Below, in pieces: positions 50,638 through 58,488 of a stretch of 64,000 nt of DNA. Under the pieces are notes generated by a model. The model ran no database searches. It had not been told where the DNA came from and worked only from the letters and a program-made list of their open reading frames with translations. The DNA is from Alistipes sp. Lineage in GTDB: Bacteria; Bacteroidota; Bacteroidia; Bacteroidales; Rikenellaceae. A program made the position numbers and the translations under genes. The DNA is taken from NCBI GenBank assembly GCA_017624955.1, contig JAGAMA010000002.1, forward strand, positions 31,453-95,452, given 5' to 3'. The stretch's first letter is position 1. Each line of letters starts with the position of its first letter.

Positions 50638-50658
50638 TTCGGGTATATTATACGCTAA
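50638..50658. promoter_or_regulatory. Candidate xylR operator 2
   Basis: TTCGGGTAT-ATT-ATACGCTAA: same 9-3-9 geometry, 7 of 9 arm matches, and the same ACGCTAA half site as operator 1. It directly precedes the galM terminator. Confidence 0.45.
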
Positions 50659-50697
50659 GCAAGAAGGCTGCCCCGTTATTGGGAGCAGCCTTCTTGC
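50659..50697. terminator. Terminator after galM
   Basis: GCAAGAAGGCTGC (50659-50671) pairs perfectly with 50685-50697, extended by CCC/GGG inside. It lies 25 bases past the galM stop. Confidence 0.8.
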
Positions 50698-50721
50698 TGA
50701 TATTTTCTACGCGCACCTTCC

Positions 50722-51774
50722 TTAAAAGGTCTCGAAGCGGTAGACTATCTTTTCGCAGTAGAGTTCGCCCGGCTTGAGGTAGGCGTTCGGGAATGCGGGT
50801 TGATTCGGTGCATCGGGGTAGTTCTGGCACTCCAGGGCTACGCCTGCATAATCCTCGTAGTAGCCTCCCGACTTCGTCTCGGGCGAACCGCTCAGCCAGT
50901 TACCCGTGTAGACCATGACACTCGGCTGCGAGGAGAGCACCTTCACCAGACGACCCGACTTCTGCGAGCGCAGAGCGCCCACCTCGCCCAGGATGTGGAG
51001 CTTCCAACCATCCACCGGGAAGGGGTGGTCGTAGCCCTTGAAGTCGCGGATGTGGTTGAACTCCGATTCCAGCCCGTCACCGATGCGACGGAACTCCAGG
51101 AAATCCTGTGCCGTACCCTTCACATCGAGCCACTCGCCCGTGGGAATCTGGTTGTCGTTCATCTCCAGCGTGCGCGAGGTGTTGAGCTGCAACTCGTGGT
51201 CGTGAATCGTGCCCGCATTTTCGCCGTCGAGGTTGAAATAGACGTGGTTCGTGAGGTTTACGACCGTCGTGCGGTCACTCTTGGCCAGGTAGGTGATCTC
51301 GAGCTGATTCTCCTCGTCGAAGTCGAAGATCGCCTCCACGTTCATCTCGCCCGGGAAGCGCTGATCGCCATCCTCCGAGGTGAGCGACATCACTACGCGG
51401 TTTGTCTCCACGCGGCTCTCCCAAACGCGGTTGGCAAAGTTCTTCGTGCCGCCGTGCAGGTGGTTGCGACCGCAGTTTACCTCCAGCTGGTACTTCTCGC
51501 CCTCGATCTCCAGCTTGCCGAAGGCGATGCGGTTGGCAAAGCGACCGACACTCTTACCCATGGCGGGGCCGTCGAAGTAGTAACCCTCGGGGTTCTTGTA
51601 ACCCAGCACCACATCGGCCATCTTGCCTTCGCGGTCGGGTACTACGACCGAAAGAATCGTAGCGCCATAGTTCGAAAGCTGCACCGTGGCGCCACTTTCG
51701 TTGCGCATCGTGTAGCGGATGATGCCTTCGCCCTCCGCCGTCATGCCCCAAACCTCTTGTTCGATCGTGATCAT
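50722..51774 (-). CDS. galM: Aldose 1-epimerase (mutarotase)
   Basis: 350 residues. Beta-sandwich mutarotase with NRIAFGKLEIEGEKYQLEVNCGRNHLHGG (about 87-110, base/acid His region) and NLTNHVYFNLDG (about 169-180), and the catalytic Glu region GVALECQNYPDAPN near the C-terminus. It equilibrates alpha and beta forms of aldohexoses or pentoses. Its start codon lies one base after the gltX stop, so translation is coupled to a tRNA synthetase gene; it is separated from xylR by a terminator. No signal peptide; cytoplasmic. Confidence 0.92.
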   Translation of the reverse strand: MITIEQEVWGMTAEGEGIIRYTMRNESGATVQLSNYGATILSVVVPDREGKMADVVLGYKNPEGYYFDGPAMGKSVGRFANRIAFGKLEIEGEKYQLEVNCGRNHLHGGTKNFANRVWESRVETNRVVMSLTSEDGDQRFPGEMNVEAIFDFDEENQLEITYLAKSDRTTVVNLTNHVYFNLDGENAGTIHDHELQLNTSRTLEMNDNQIPTGEWLDVKGTAQDFLEFRRIGDGLESEFNHIRDFKGYDHPFPVDGWKLHILGEVGALRSQKSGRLVKVLSSQPSVMVYTGNWLSGSPETKSGGYYEDYAGVALECQNYPDAPNQPAFPNAYLKPGELYCEKIVYRFETF

Positions 51775-51775
51775 C

Positions 51776-53311
51776 TTATTCGGCGGGTGTTAAGTTCTCA
51801 AACAGGTTGTCGATACGCTTCAGGCACTCCTCCTTACCGATGAAGGCCGTCACGTCATACATGCCCGGGCCCTTACCCGCGCCCACAAGCGCCAGGCGCA
51901 GCGTGTTCATCACTTGGCCCATGCCGTAGCCCTTCTCCTGAATCCAGGCGTGAACCACCTCCTCGGTGTGCTCCAACGAGAAGTCGTCGATCGAGGCCAG
52001 CACCTCGCGCACCTCCTGCAGGATACGGGGATTCTCGCCCTTCCAATACTTCTTGGCCTGCTTCTCCTCGTAGGTCGTGGGAGCTACGAAGAAGAACGAC
52101 GTGAGGTCCCACAGATCGGTCACGAGCTGTGCACGCTCCTTCATGATGCCTGCAGCCTTGCCGGCCAACTCGTCCGAAACCTCGATGCCGTGCTCACGGA
52201 GAATCGGCTGATAGATCGCGGCCAACTCCTCGTTTGACTTGCGGTGCATGTATTGGGCGTTGAACCACTTCGCCTTATCGGGCTGGAAGCGGGCACCCGA
52301 CTTCGATACACGGTCGAGCGAGAAGCCCTCGACGAGCTCCTGCATCGAGAAGATCTCCTGCTCTGTACCGGGATTCCAACCCAGGAGGGCCAGCATGTTG
52401 ATAAAGGCCTCGGGGAAGTAGCCATCCTCGCGGTAGCCACGCGCCGTCTCACCCGTCTTGGGCGAGGTCCAGAAGAGGGGGAATACGGGGAAGCCCATCT
52501 TGTCGCCATCGCGCTTCGAGAGCTTACCGCCACCCGTCGGTTTCAGCAAGAGGGGCAGGTGGGCAAATGCGGGCTGCGAATCCTCCCAACCAAAGGCGCG
52601 GTAGAGGAGGTAGTGCAGCGGCAGCGAAGGCAGCCACTCCTCGCCACGGATCACATGCGAGATCTCCATCAGGTGGTCATCGACAATGTTCGCCAGGTGG
52701 TAGGTCGGCAGTTGATCAGCCGACTTGTAGAGCACCTTATCGTCGAGCGTCGAGGTGTTCACCTCCACATGACCACGAATCAGGTCGTCCATCTTGACGA
52801 TCTCGTCCACGGGCATCTTGAAGCGGATCACATACTGATCGCCACGGGCGATGCGCTCCTCGACCTCCTCCTTCGAAAGGCGCAGCGAGGTCTCCAGCTC
52901 CTCGCGTACCTCGTGGTTGTAGGCGAAGGCACGGCCAGCCTCCTCGGCCTCCTTGCGGCGGGCATCGAGCGACTCGGCCGAGTCGAAGGCGTAGTAGGCC
53001 CAACCCGCCTCGACGAGCTGCAGGGCATACTTGAGGTAGATCTCACGGCGCTCGCTCTGGCGGTAGGGTGCATGCGGACCACCGATACCGACACCCTCGT
53101 CGATCTCGATGCCACACCACTTGAGCGACTCGAGGATGTACTCCTCGGCACCGGGAACGAAGCGCTGCGAGTCGGTATCCTCGATGCGCAGAATCATCTT
53201 GCCGCCATGCTTGCGGGCGAAGAGGTAGTTATAAAGTGCCGTGCGGACACCGCCAATGTGGAGCGGGCCCGTGGGGCTGGGTGCGAAACGCACGCGAACT
53301 TGTCTTTCCAT
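51776..53311 (-). CDS. gltX: Glutamate--tRNA ligase
   Basis: 511 residues, class I synthetase. HIGH region [26 protein letters not shown] (about 8-33) with HIGG, and KLSKRDGD (about 266-273) as the KMSKS equivalent. The anticodon-binding domain follows (about 340-510). It charges tRNA-Glu in the cytoplasm. It is the third gene of a four-gene unit (ychF, SIMPL protein, gltX, galM), 28 bases after the SIMPL gene. The N-terminal half lacks the glutaminyl-specific features, so a GltX rather than GlnS assignment is safe. Confidence 0.94.
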   Translation of the reverse strand: MERQVRVRFAPSPTGPLHIGGVRTALYNYLFARKHGGKMILRIEDTDSQRFVPGAEEYILESLKWCGIEIDEGVGIGGPHAPYRQSERREIYLKYALQLVEAGWAYYAFDSAESLDARRKEAEEAGRAFAYNHEVREELETSLRLSKEEVEERIARGDQYVIRFKMPVDEIVKMDDLIRGHVEVNTSTLDDKVLYKSADQLPTYHLANIVDDHLMEISHVIRGEEWLPSLPLHYLLYRAFGWEDSQPAFAHLPLLLKPTGGGKLSKRDGDKMGFPVFPLFWTSPKTGETARGYREDGYFPEAFINMLALLGWNPGTEQEIFSMQELVEGFSLDRVSKSGARFQPDKAKWFNAQYMHRKSNEELAAIYQPILREHGIEVSDELAGKAAGIMKERAQLVTDLWDLTSFFFVAPTTYEEKQAKKYWKGENPRILQEVREVLASIDDFSLEHTEEVVHAWIQEKGYGMGQVMNTLRLALVGAGKGPGMYDVTAFIGKEECLKRIDNLFENLTPAE

Positions 53312-53339
53312 CTATTTTGTTTTTTTGTATTAGTCCTGG

Positions 53340-54068
53340 TTACTTGATGCGGTACTCGATGCGCATCGTGATACGGGCCTTCTTTTGGCGCGAGGAGGTG
53401 TTGAACGAACCTCCGGCCGAGAAGCTCTCGTTCGTGTTGGCTCCCGTGATCTGGAAGACACCCATGCGGGCCGAGGCTACCGACATCAGCTCGGCTCCGG
53501 CATTGGCGGCGATCTTCTCGGCGCGCTGACGGGCATCGGCCGAGGCGGTCTCAATGAGGCCCATCTTCACATCGTCGAGCTTCGTGTAGTAGTAGTCGGG
53601 GGCGTAGGCCTCAATCGCTACGCCCTTGGCGATGAGCGACGAGATCTCGCGCGAGACCTGCTCGATGAGGGCCACGTCGGTCGATTCTACCTCGAAACGC
53701 TGGCGCAACTCATAGCCCGTGAATCGCTGCCCCATCCAGTTGCCGTTTTCGTTGTAGAGGGGTTGATACTGCTTGTCGGCATTGACAAAGCCGAAGACCA
53801 CGCTCTCGGTGGCAACCCCTTTCGCAGCGAGAAACTCCACCACCTTGGCCTTGCTCTCCTCGATTTTGAGGTAGCCTGCTGCAGCCGTCGGAGCTTCGGC
53901 GGTGATGGCAGCCGACCAGACAATTTTGTCGGACGAGAACTCCGTCTCCCCCAAACCTGTGACGACGATCGTCTGCTGGGCGCGGTACTTATAGGTGTAG
54001 GCACGACCCACCAGAGCTGCTGCTACGATGATAGCAAGCGCAAGAATCCAATACTTGGTGTTGTTCAT
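53340..54068 (-). CDS. SIMPL-domain (DUF541) envelope protein
   Basis: 242 residues. One N-terminal membrane/signal segment (about 5-24, WILALAIIVAAALVGRAY), then the SIMPL fold: IVVTGLGETEFSSDKIVWSAAITAEAPTAAAGY (about 33-66), VESTDVALIEQVSREISSLIAKGVAIEAYAPDYYYTKLDDVK, and a Lys/Arg-rich C-terminus. Family members (BP26 of Brucella, YggE of E. coli) are periplasmic and linked to stress resistance, with no known enzyme activity. It lies five bases after ychF. Confidence 0.85.
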   Translation of the reverse strand: MNNTKYWILALAIIVAAALVGRAYTYKYRAQQTIVVTGLGETEFSSDKIVWSAAITAEAPTAAAGYLKIEESKAKVVEFLAAKGVATESVVFGFVNADKQYQPLYNENGNWMGQRFTGYELRQRFEVESTDVALIEQVSREISSLIAKGVAIEAYAPDYYYTKLDDVKMGLIETASADARQRAEKIAANAGAELMSVASARMGVFQITGANTNESFSAGGSFNTSSRQKKARITMRIEYRIK

Positions 54069-54073
54069 AGTCT

Positions 54074-55174
54074 TTATACGTTAAAGAGGAAGTGCATGAT
54101 GTCGCCATCCTGTACGACATACTCCTTACCCTCGATGCTCAGCTTACCCACATCGCGGCAAGCCTTCTCCGAACCGAGCGTGACGTAATCCTCATACTTG
54201 ATCACCTCGGCACGGATGAAGCCACGCTCGAAGTCGGTGTGAATCACACCGGCCGTCTGCGGTGCCTTCATGCCCTTGACATAGGTCCAGGCACGGCTCT
54301 CATCGGCACCCGTCGTGAAGAAGGTCTCCAGATTCAGGAGCTTGTAGGCGGCCTTGATCAGACGCGCTACACCCGACTCCTGCAACCCCAGATCCTCCAG
54401 GAACATCTGACGCTCCTCGTAGGTCTCCAGCTCGGCAATATCGGCCTCCGTGGCGGCGGCCACGATCAGCATCTCGGCCTTCTCGCCCGCGATCGCCTTT
54501 TTGACCGCCTCCGTATGCTCGTTGCCCGTGACGGCCGACTTCTCGTCCACGTTGCAGACATAGAGCACCGGCTTGTTGGTCAGCAGGCACAACTCGGCCA
54601 CAATCTTCTTATCCTCGGACTCGATCTCCAGCTCACGGGCATTCTTGCCCTGCTCCAAGAGCGCCTTGTACTGCAATAACAATTCCACGGCGCGCTTGGC
54701 CTGACGGTCGCCACCCACGGCAGCCTGCTTCTGCGTCTTGGCCAGGCGGTTCTCGATCGTCTCGAGGTCCTTGAGCTGCAGCTCGGTGTCGATTACCTCC
54801 TTGTCGCGCACGGGATCAATCGAACCATCGACATGCGTGATGTTGCCATTCTCGAAGCAACGCAAGACATGGATAATGGCGTGCGTGGTGCGGATGTTGC
54901 CCAGGAACTTGTTACCCAGACCCTCGCCCTTCGATGCACCCTTCACGAGACCTGCGATATCGACAATCTCGATCGTCGTGGGAATGACACGCTTCGGGTT
55001 GTCGATCTCGGCCAGGCGCACCAGGCGCTCGTCGGGTACGGTGATCACGCCCACATTGGGCTCAATCGTACAGAAGGGGAAGTTGGCCGCCTGTGCCTTG
55101 GCGTTGGACAGACAGTTGAAAAGGGTCGATTTGCCGACGTTCGGCAGACCCACAATGCCGCATTGTAATGCCAT
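54074..55174 (-). CDS. ychF: Redox-regulated P-loop ATPase YchF (OLA1 family)
   Basis: 366 residues from ATG 55174 (MALQCGIVGLPNVGKST); upstream codons in frame are not a natural start. G1 GLPNVGKS (about 8-15), switch-type DIAGLVKGASKGEGLGN (about 68-84), and NVDE in place of the usual NKXD, the known reason OLA1 prefers ATP over GTP. The C-terminal TGS domain (about 280-366) shows WTYVKGMKAPQTAGVIHTDFERGFIRAEV. It is linked to ribosomes and the oxidative-stress response. The promoter box is at 55214-55221. Confidence 0.95.
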   Translation of the reverse strand: MALQCGIVGLPNVGKSTLFNCLSNAKAQAANFPFCTIEPNVGVITVPDERLVRLAEIDNPKRVIPTTIEIVDIAGLVKGASKGEGLGNKFLGNIRTTHAIIHVLRCFENGNITHVDGSIDPVRDKEVIDTELQLKDLETIENRLAKTQKQAAVGGDRQAKRAVELLLQYKALLEQGKNARELEIESEDKKIVAELCLLTNKPVLYVCNVDEKSAVTGNEHTEAVKKAIAGEKAEMLIVAAATEADIAELETYEERQMFLEDLGLQESGVARLIKAAYKLLNLETFFTTGADESRAWTYVKGMKAPQTAGVIHTDFERGFIRAEVIKYEDYVTLGSEKACRDVGKLSIEGKEYVVQDGDIMHFLFNV

Positions 55175-55213
55175 AGTTATTTCGAATTTTTGATTATCTT
55201 GGTTTTGCGCGTG

Positions 55214-55221
55214 CAAATATA
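55214..55221 (-). promoter_or_regulatory. -7 promoter box for ychF unit
   Basis: Minus-strand TATATTTG, 40 bases upstream of the ychF ATG. Confidence 0.6.
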
Positions 55222-55259
55222 AGGTATAATTCTAAATTTTGAATGCTGAATTTTGAATT
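55222..55259. repeat. 7-bp A/T array at the DUF4450 gene stop
   Basis: TCTAAAT, TTTGAAT, GCTGAAT, TTTGAAT units directly next to the stop codon at 55259. Confidence 0.65.
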
Positions 55260-58200
55260 TATTCTTCCACCGTGATACCCATCAGGCCGATCACGACATC
55301 GTTCGAGAGGCTCTCCAGGTGGAGCGATCGCAGCTCCTTCGTCGGGTCAATCGCCATCTCGACGAGCGTGGCCGCACCGCCCGGAATCATGCGGTTGATC
55401 CCCTCGATGCCCATATCCTTGTCCAGCGTGCGGCTCAGCGTGCCGTTCTGGAGCGAGAGTCGCCACAGGGCGGGCGCACGGTACGAGTAGCCGTCGTTGA
55501 TGCCCACCTGCTCGATCGAGGCCCAATTGTCGGGGTTCACCAGATCGAGCGTCGAGGTCGTGCCGTCGGCGTAGTGCACCGTGAGGCGACCGTTGGCGAT
55601 GTGGCTCTGCATGTGGTTTGTCGAGCCGGCCATCATCAGCAGGAGCTTTTGACCGCGTCCCGTGAGGGGAACTTCGGCCGTCGTGGGGTAGTTGTCCCAG
55701 AGCGAGGTGTAGAGCACATTCTCGGCCGCATAAGCCATGCGCATCGGGATTTGGTTGCGCTCGATGACTCCCGTACGCGCATCGACTGCGTTTTGGCGCA
55801 GGATATCGCGTAGCCCCTGATCATCGATCTCGGCCATCGCCTGCGGGTGACACCAGTCGCCATAGCCCTGCTGGGGGATTTGGAGCGTGGTGGCCTTCGG
55901 GCGGGGCGAGAGATATTCGTTGCGATAGATGTCGCTCACCGAAGCGTTGTAGTAGGGCGTGAGATCCACCGTGCGGTAGGCGGTCGGAGTCGGTCGCTCG
56001 ATGACGGGCGTGGGACGATAGACCCCCTGCTGTAACGGCTCATAGAAGGCGAGGTTGTTCTGCTCCGCGATGCGGAAACCCTTCGGGCCTTGGGTGTAGG
56101 TGGTGGCGGGCTGCTCCGCGTGGTGTCGAATCACCACCTTGTAGTGATCCTTCCACCCCAGGCGGATGCGGATGCGCGGTTTGCCGTATGCGTGTTCCAC
56201 CTCCTCGTAGTTTACGCGACGACCATTGACCCTCACTTCGGCCACCCGTGCACCATCCACAACGAGGTGAATTGCCGTGCGCGTGGGGTAGTTGTGGCGG
56301 ATCGAGTAGGTGCTCTTCAGTCCCTCGCGGAGGAACGAGTAGGAGAGGTCGCGGTGGCGAATCGATGCCTCGTCCCAGGCTTCGGGGAAGCCCGGCTGGA
56401 GGGTAACTTCATCGGCCAACAGGTCGGGGCGGATGCCGAAAAGACCCTCCGTGAGGGCACGTGACCAGACACCGATCGGGTCGGCAAAGTCGCGGTAGCA
56501 CTCCCCACGCGCGGCATCGAGGTAGCTGATCTGCCCGAAGTTCAGGGGCGTGGTGCCGAGGTACATGTTGTCCATCGCCACACCCTTCATCAGGTGGAAG
56601 GCCTCCTCGTTCATGCCGGCCTGCCAATAGGCCAGCGCAGCGTGCATCACCTCGGCGATGGCTACGTTGTTGATCGACCAGATGTAGGGCTGCCAATCGG
56701 AGGTGGCGGGGAGCAGATACTCCTCCTCAAAGTCGGTCGAACGGACGGGAAGCAGCGGCAGCTCGCGTTGGGCATAGAGAGCCGAGGCAGCCGCATGCAG
56801 GGGCGTGCCGACCTCCGAGTCGATGGCGTGGTAGATGCTCCACATGGCCGCCGAGGTATGGAGGCGCTTGTGGCCCATGCCGTCGCGGTATTCGGCCCAG
56901 TGGTTACCTTGCGGGTCCCAGAGCTGTTCGAGCATCGCCTTTTCGATCGCTTCGGCCTCCCGACGGTAGGGGGCAGCATCTTCGCCGATGCGCTCGGCAA
57001 TGCGGGCTACCTCATGGTTAGCGAAGTAGTTGTAGGCCGAGGAGTGGGTGGCGGCACCTCCGTTGTAGTAGAGGGCATCGCTTGCCCAGATGCAGCAGTA
57101 GCCGTCGTAGAGGTGGTCGCCATCGGGGTCGAAGTTGCGCTTCTCCCACTCGAGGTGGAGCTTGAGTGTCGGGAACATCTCGCGCATGAACGCCTCGTCA
57201 CCCGTTGCGCGGATGTGGCGCAGCAGGGCATCGATATAGACTAAGTTCATGTCGTAGTGCGACATCTCGCGCTTACCCGGACGGCGGCAGATGTAGCCGT
57301 TGCTGTACATCGGTGTTCCCCACCTCTTCTCGGCACGCGCCAGGTTCAAGGTCGAGTCTTGGCGCGGATGGTCGAATACGGGCTCAACATCACGCACCAT
57401 GTTGTCGGCATAGGTGCGGAAGTGGGTCTGTGCGCGGTCGTGCCAGCCGAGCGCTGTGCCGACATAAGCGCCTCGCCATCCGAGGTGCTCGGTGCGCCAA
57501 CCAATCGCGCCATGCAACCAGGTGCGACCGCTCCAGATGCCGTCGGCAGCGATCGCCATCGCTTCGCCCACGGGGTTGAGCCACGGATCGGGGGTCGAGA
57601 TCGAGAGCGTTTCGCTCAAAGCCGTGCGTTGCTTGTCGGCAGTCGCAAAGAGCGCCTTAAGCGCCTTCTGCGAGTGTGCCTTTTCGGCACGCGGGAAGTA
57701 GGCCAGGTAGCGCACCTCTTTTGCTTTGAGTGTTACTTCGCCCGTTAGATGAGGTAGGCGGCTCAACTTCTTGTTTTCGAGCGGAAGAATCAGCGTGATG
57801 CTGCCCGGTGTTTTGGCCTCGTAGCTCACGCCGACAAGGTCGCCCTCCAGCCTGTATTGGTTGGTGGTACACTGCGCAGGATCGAACGAAAAAGCCTCCG
57901 GATCATCCACACCCAGGTCGCCGTTGCGATAGAACTTCTTGCCGCTTACGGCGCCAAATTGCACACCGATCCGCTGCGACTTTTTGGTCGTGTTCTCGAT
58001 GCGCCACAAGGCGACATCTTCGCCCTCGCGCATGATCTGCACCTCGACGGCAATGCCCCCTTGCAGGTAGTTCATCTTGCCCGGGGTATAGCGCGCCTCG
58101 CAATCTCCCTCGGGGAGCGAAAGTTGCAGATTGCCTCCCATGCCCGGCAGGTAGATGCCGAACTCGGTGCAGTCGCTGCACTCGACACGAAAACCCGTGT

Positions 58201-58399
58201 GCGCTCCGTAAAGGGCACGGTTAAAACGCGCCTCGCCATCGACCACGACTGCGCTTCGTCCATCGGGACGGTAGTGGAGCGGACGGGGTGCAAAGGTGGT
58301 TGTGTTGAAGGTGTAATCCTCGTTGAGTTGCGGTTTTTGCTGCTGTTGGGCCGTAGCACTCGCACCCAACAACAGCAACCCCAGGCAAAGTCTCTTCAT
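55259..58399 (-). CDS. DUF4450 family secreted protein, likely glycan-active
   Basis: 1046 residues from the ATG at 58399 with a signal peptide (LLLGASATAQQQ; no lipobox). A beta-rich N-terminus (about 30-250) precedes an all-helical (alpha/alpha)6-barrel-like stretch (about 270-700; WLNPVGEAMAIAADGIWSGRTWLHGAIGWRTEHLGWRGAYVG, EKRWGTPMYSNGYICRRPG) and beta-sandwich ends. I recognise the DUF4450 family, found with rhamnogalacturonan-degrading genes in Bacteroidetes, but the activity has not been established to my knowledge. It is the last gene of a pectin cluster, 89 bases after the six-hairpin gene. Acidic residues in the barrel fit a glycosidase, but I cannot name a substrate. Confidence 0.65.
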   Translation of the reverse strand: MKRLCLGLLLLGASATAQQQQKPQLNEDYTFNTTTFAPRPLHYRPDGRSAVVVDGEARFNRALYGAHTGFRVECSDCTEFGIYLPGMGGNLQLSLPEGDCEARYTPGKMNYLQGGIAVEVQIMREGEDVALWRIENTTKKSQRIGVQFGAVSGKKFYRNGDLGVDDPEAFSFDPAQCTTNQYRLEGDLVGVSYEAKTPGSITLILPLENKKLSRLPHLTGEVTLKAKEVRYLAYFPRAEKAHSQKALKALFATADKQRTALSETLSISTPDPWLNPVGEAMAIAADGIWSGRTWLHGAIGWRTEHLGWRGAYVGTALGWHDRAQTHFRTYADNMVRDVEPVFDHPRQDSTLNLARAEKRWGTPMYSNGYICRRPGKREMSHYDMNLVYIDALLRHIRATGDEAFMREMFPTLKLHLEWEKRNFDPDGDHLYDGYCCIWASDALYYNGGAATHSSAYNYFANHEVARIAERIGEDAAPYRREAEAIEKAMLEQLWDPQGNHWAEYRDGMGHKRLHTSAAMWSIYHAIDSEVGTPLHAAASALYAQRELPLLPVRSTDFEEEYLLPATSDWQPYIWSINNVAIAEVMHAALAYWQAGMNEEAFHLMKGVAMDNMYLGTTPLNFGQISYLDAARGECYRDFADPIGVWSRALTEGLFGIRPDLLADEVTLQPGFPEAWDEASIRHRDLSYSFLREGLKSTYSIRHNYPTRTAIHLVVDGARVAEVRVNGRRVNYEEVEHAYGKPRIRIRLGWKDHYKVVIRHHAEQPATTYTQGPKGFRIAEQNNLAFYEPLQQGVYRPTPVIERPTPTAYRTVDLTPYYNASVSDIYRNEYLSPRPKATTLQIPQQGYGDWCHPQAMAEIDDQGLRDILRQNAVDARTGVIERNQIPMRMAYAAENVLYTSLWDNYPTTAEVPLTGRGQKLLLMMAGSTNHMQSHIANGRLTVHYADGTTSTLDLVNPDNWASIEQVGINDGYSYRAPALWRLSLQNGTLSRTLDKDMGIEGINRMIPGGAATLVEMAIDPTKELRSLHLESLSNDVVIGLMGITVEE

Positions 58400-58427
58400 A
58401 TTCAAAAATTGAATATATGTTTATTTA

Positions 58428-58488
58428 TTGAATTTAGAATTCAGCAACTGAATTACAAATTCTAAATTTTGAATTTTGCAGTTCGAAT
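58428..58488. repeat. A/T repeat tract between the DUF4450 and six-hairpin genes
   Basis: GAATTTA, GAATTCA, AAATTCT, AAATTTT, GAATTTT units reach the stop codon at 58489. It resembles the arrays at 49733 and 55222. Confidence 0.6.
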
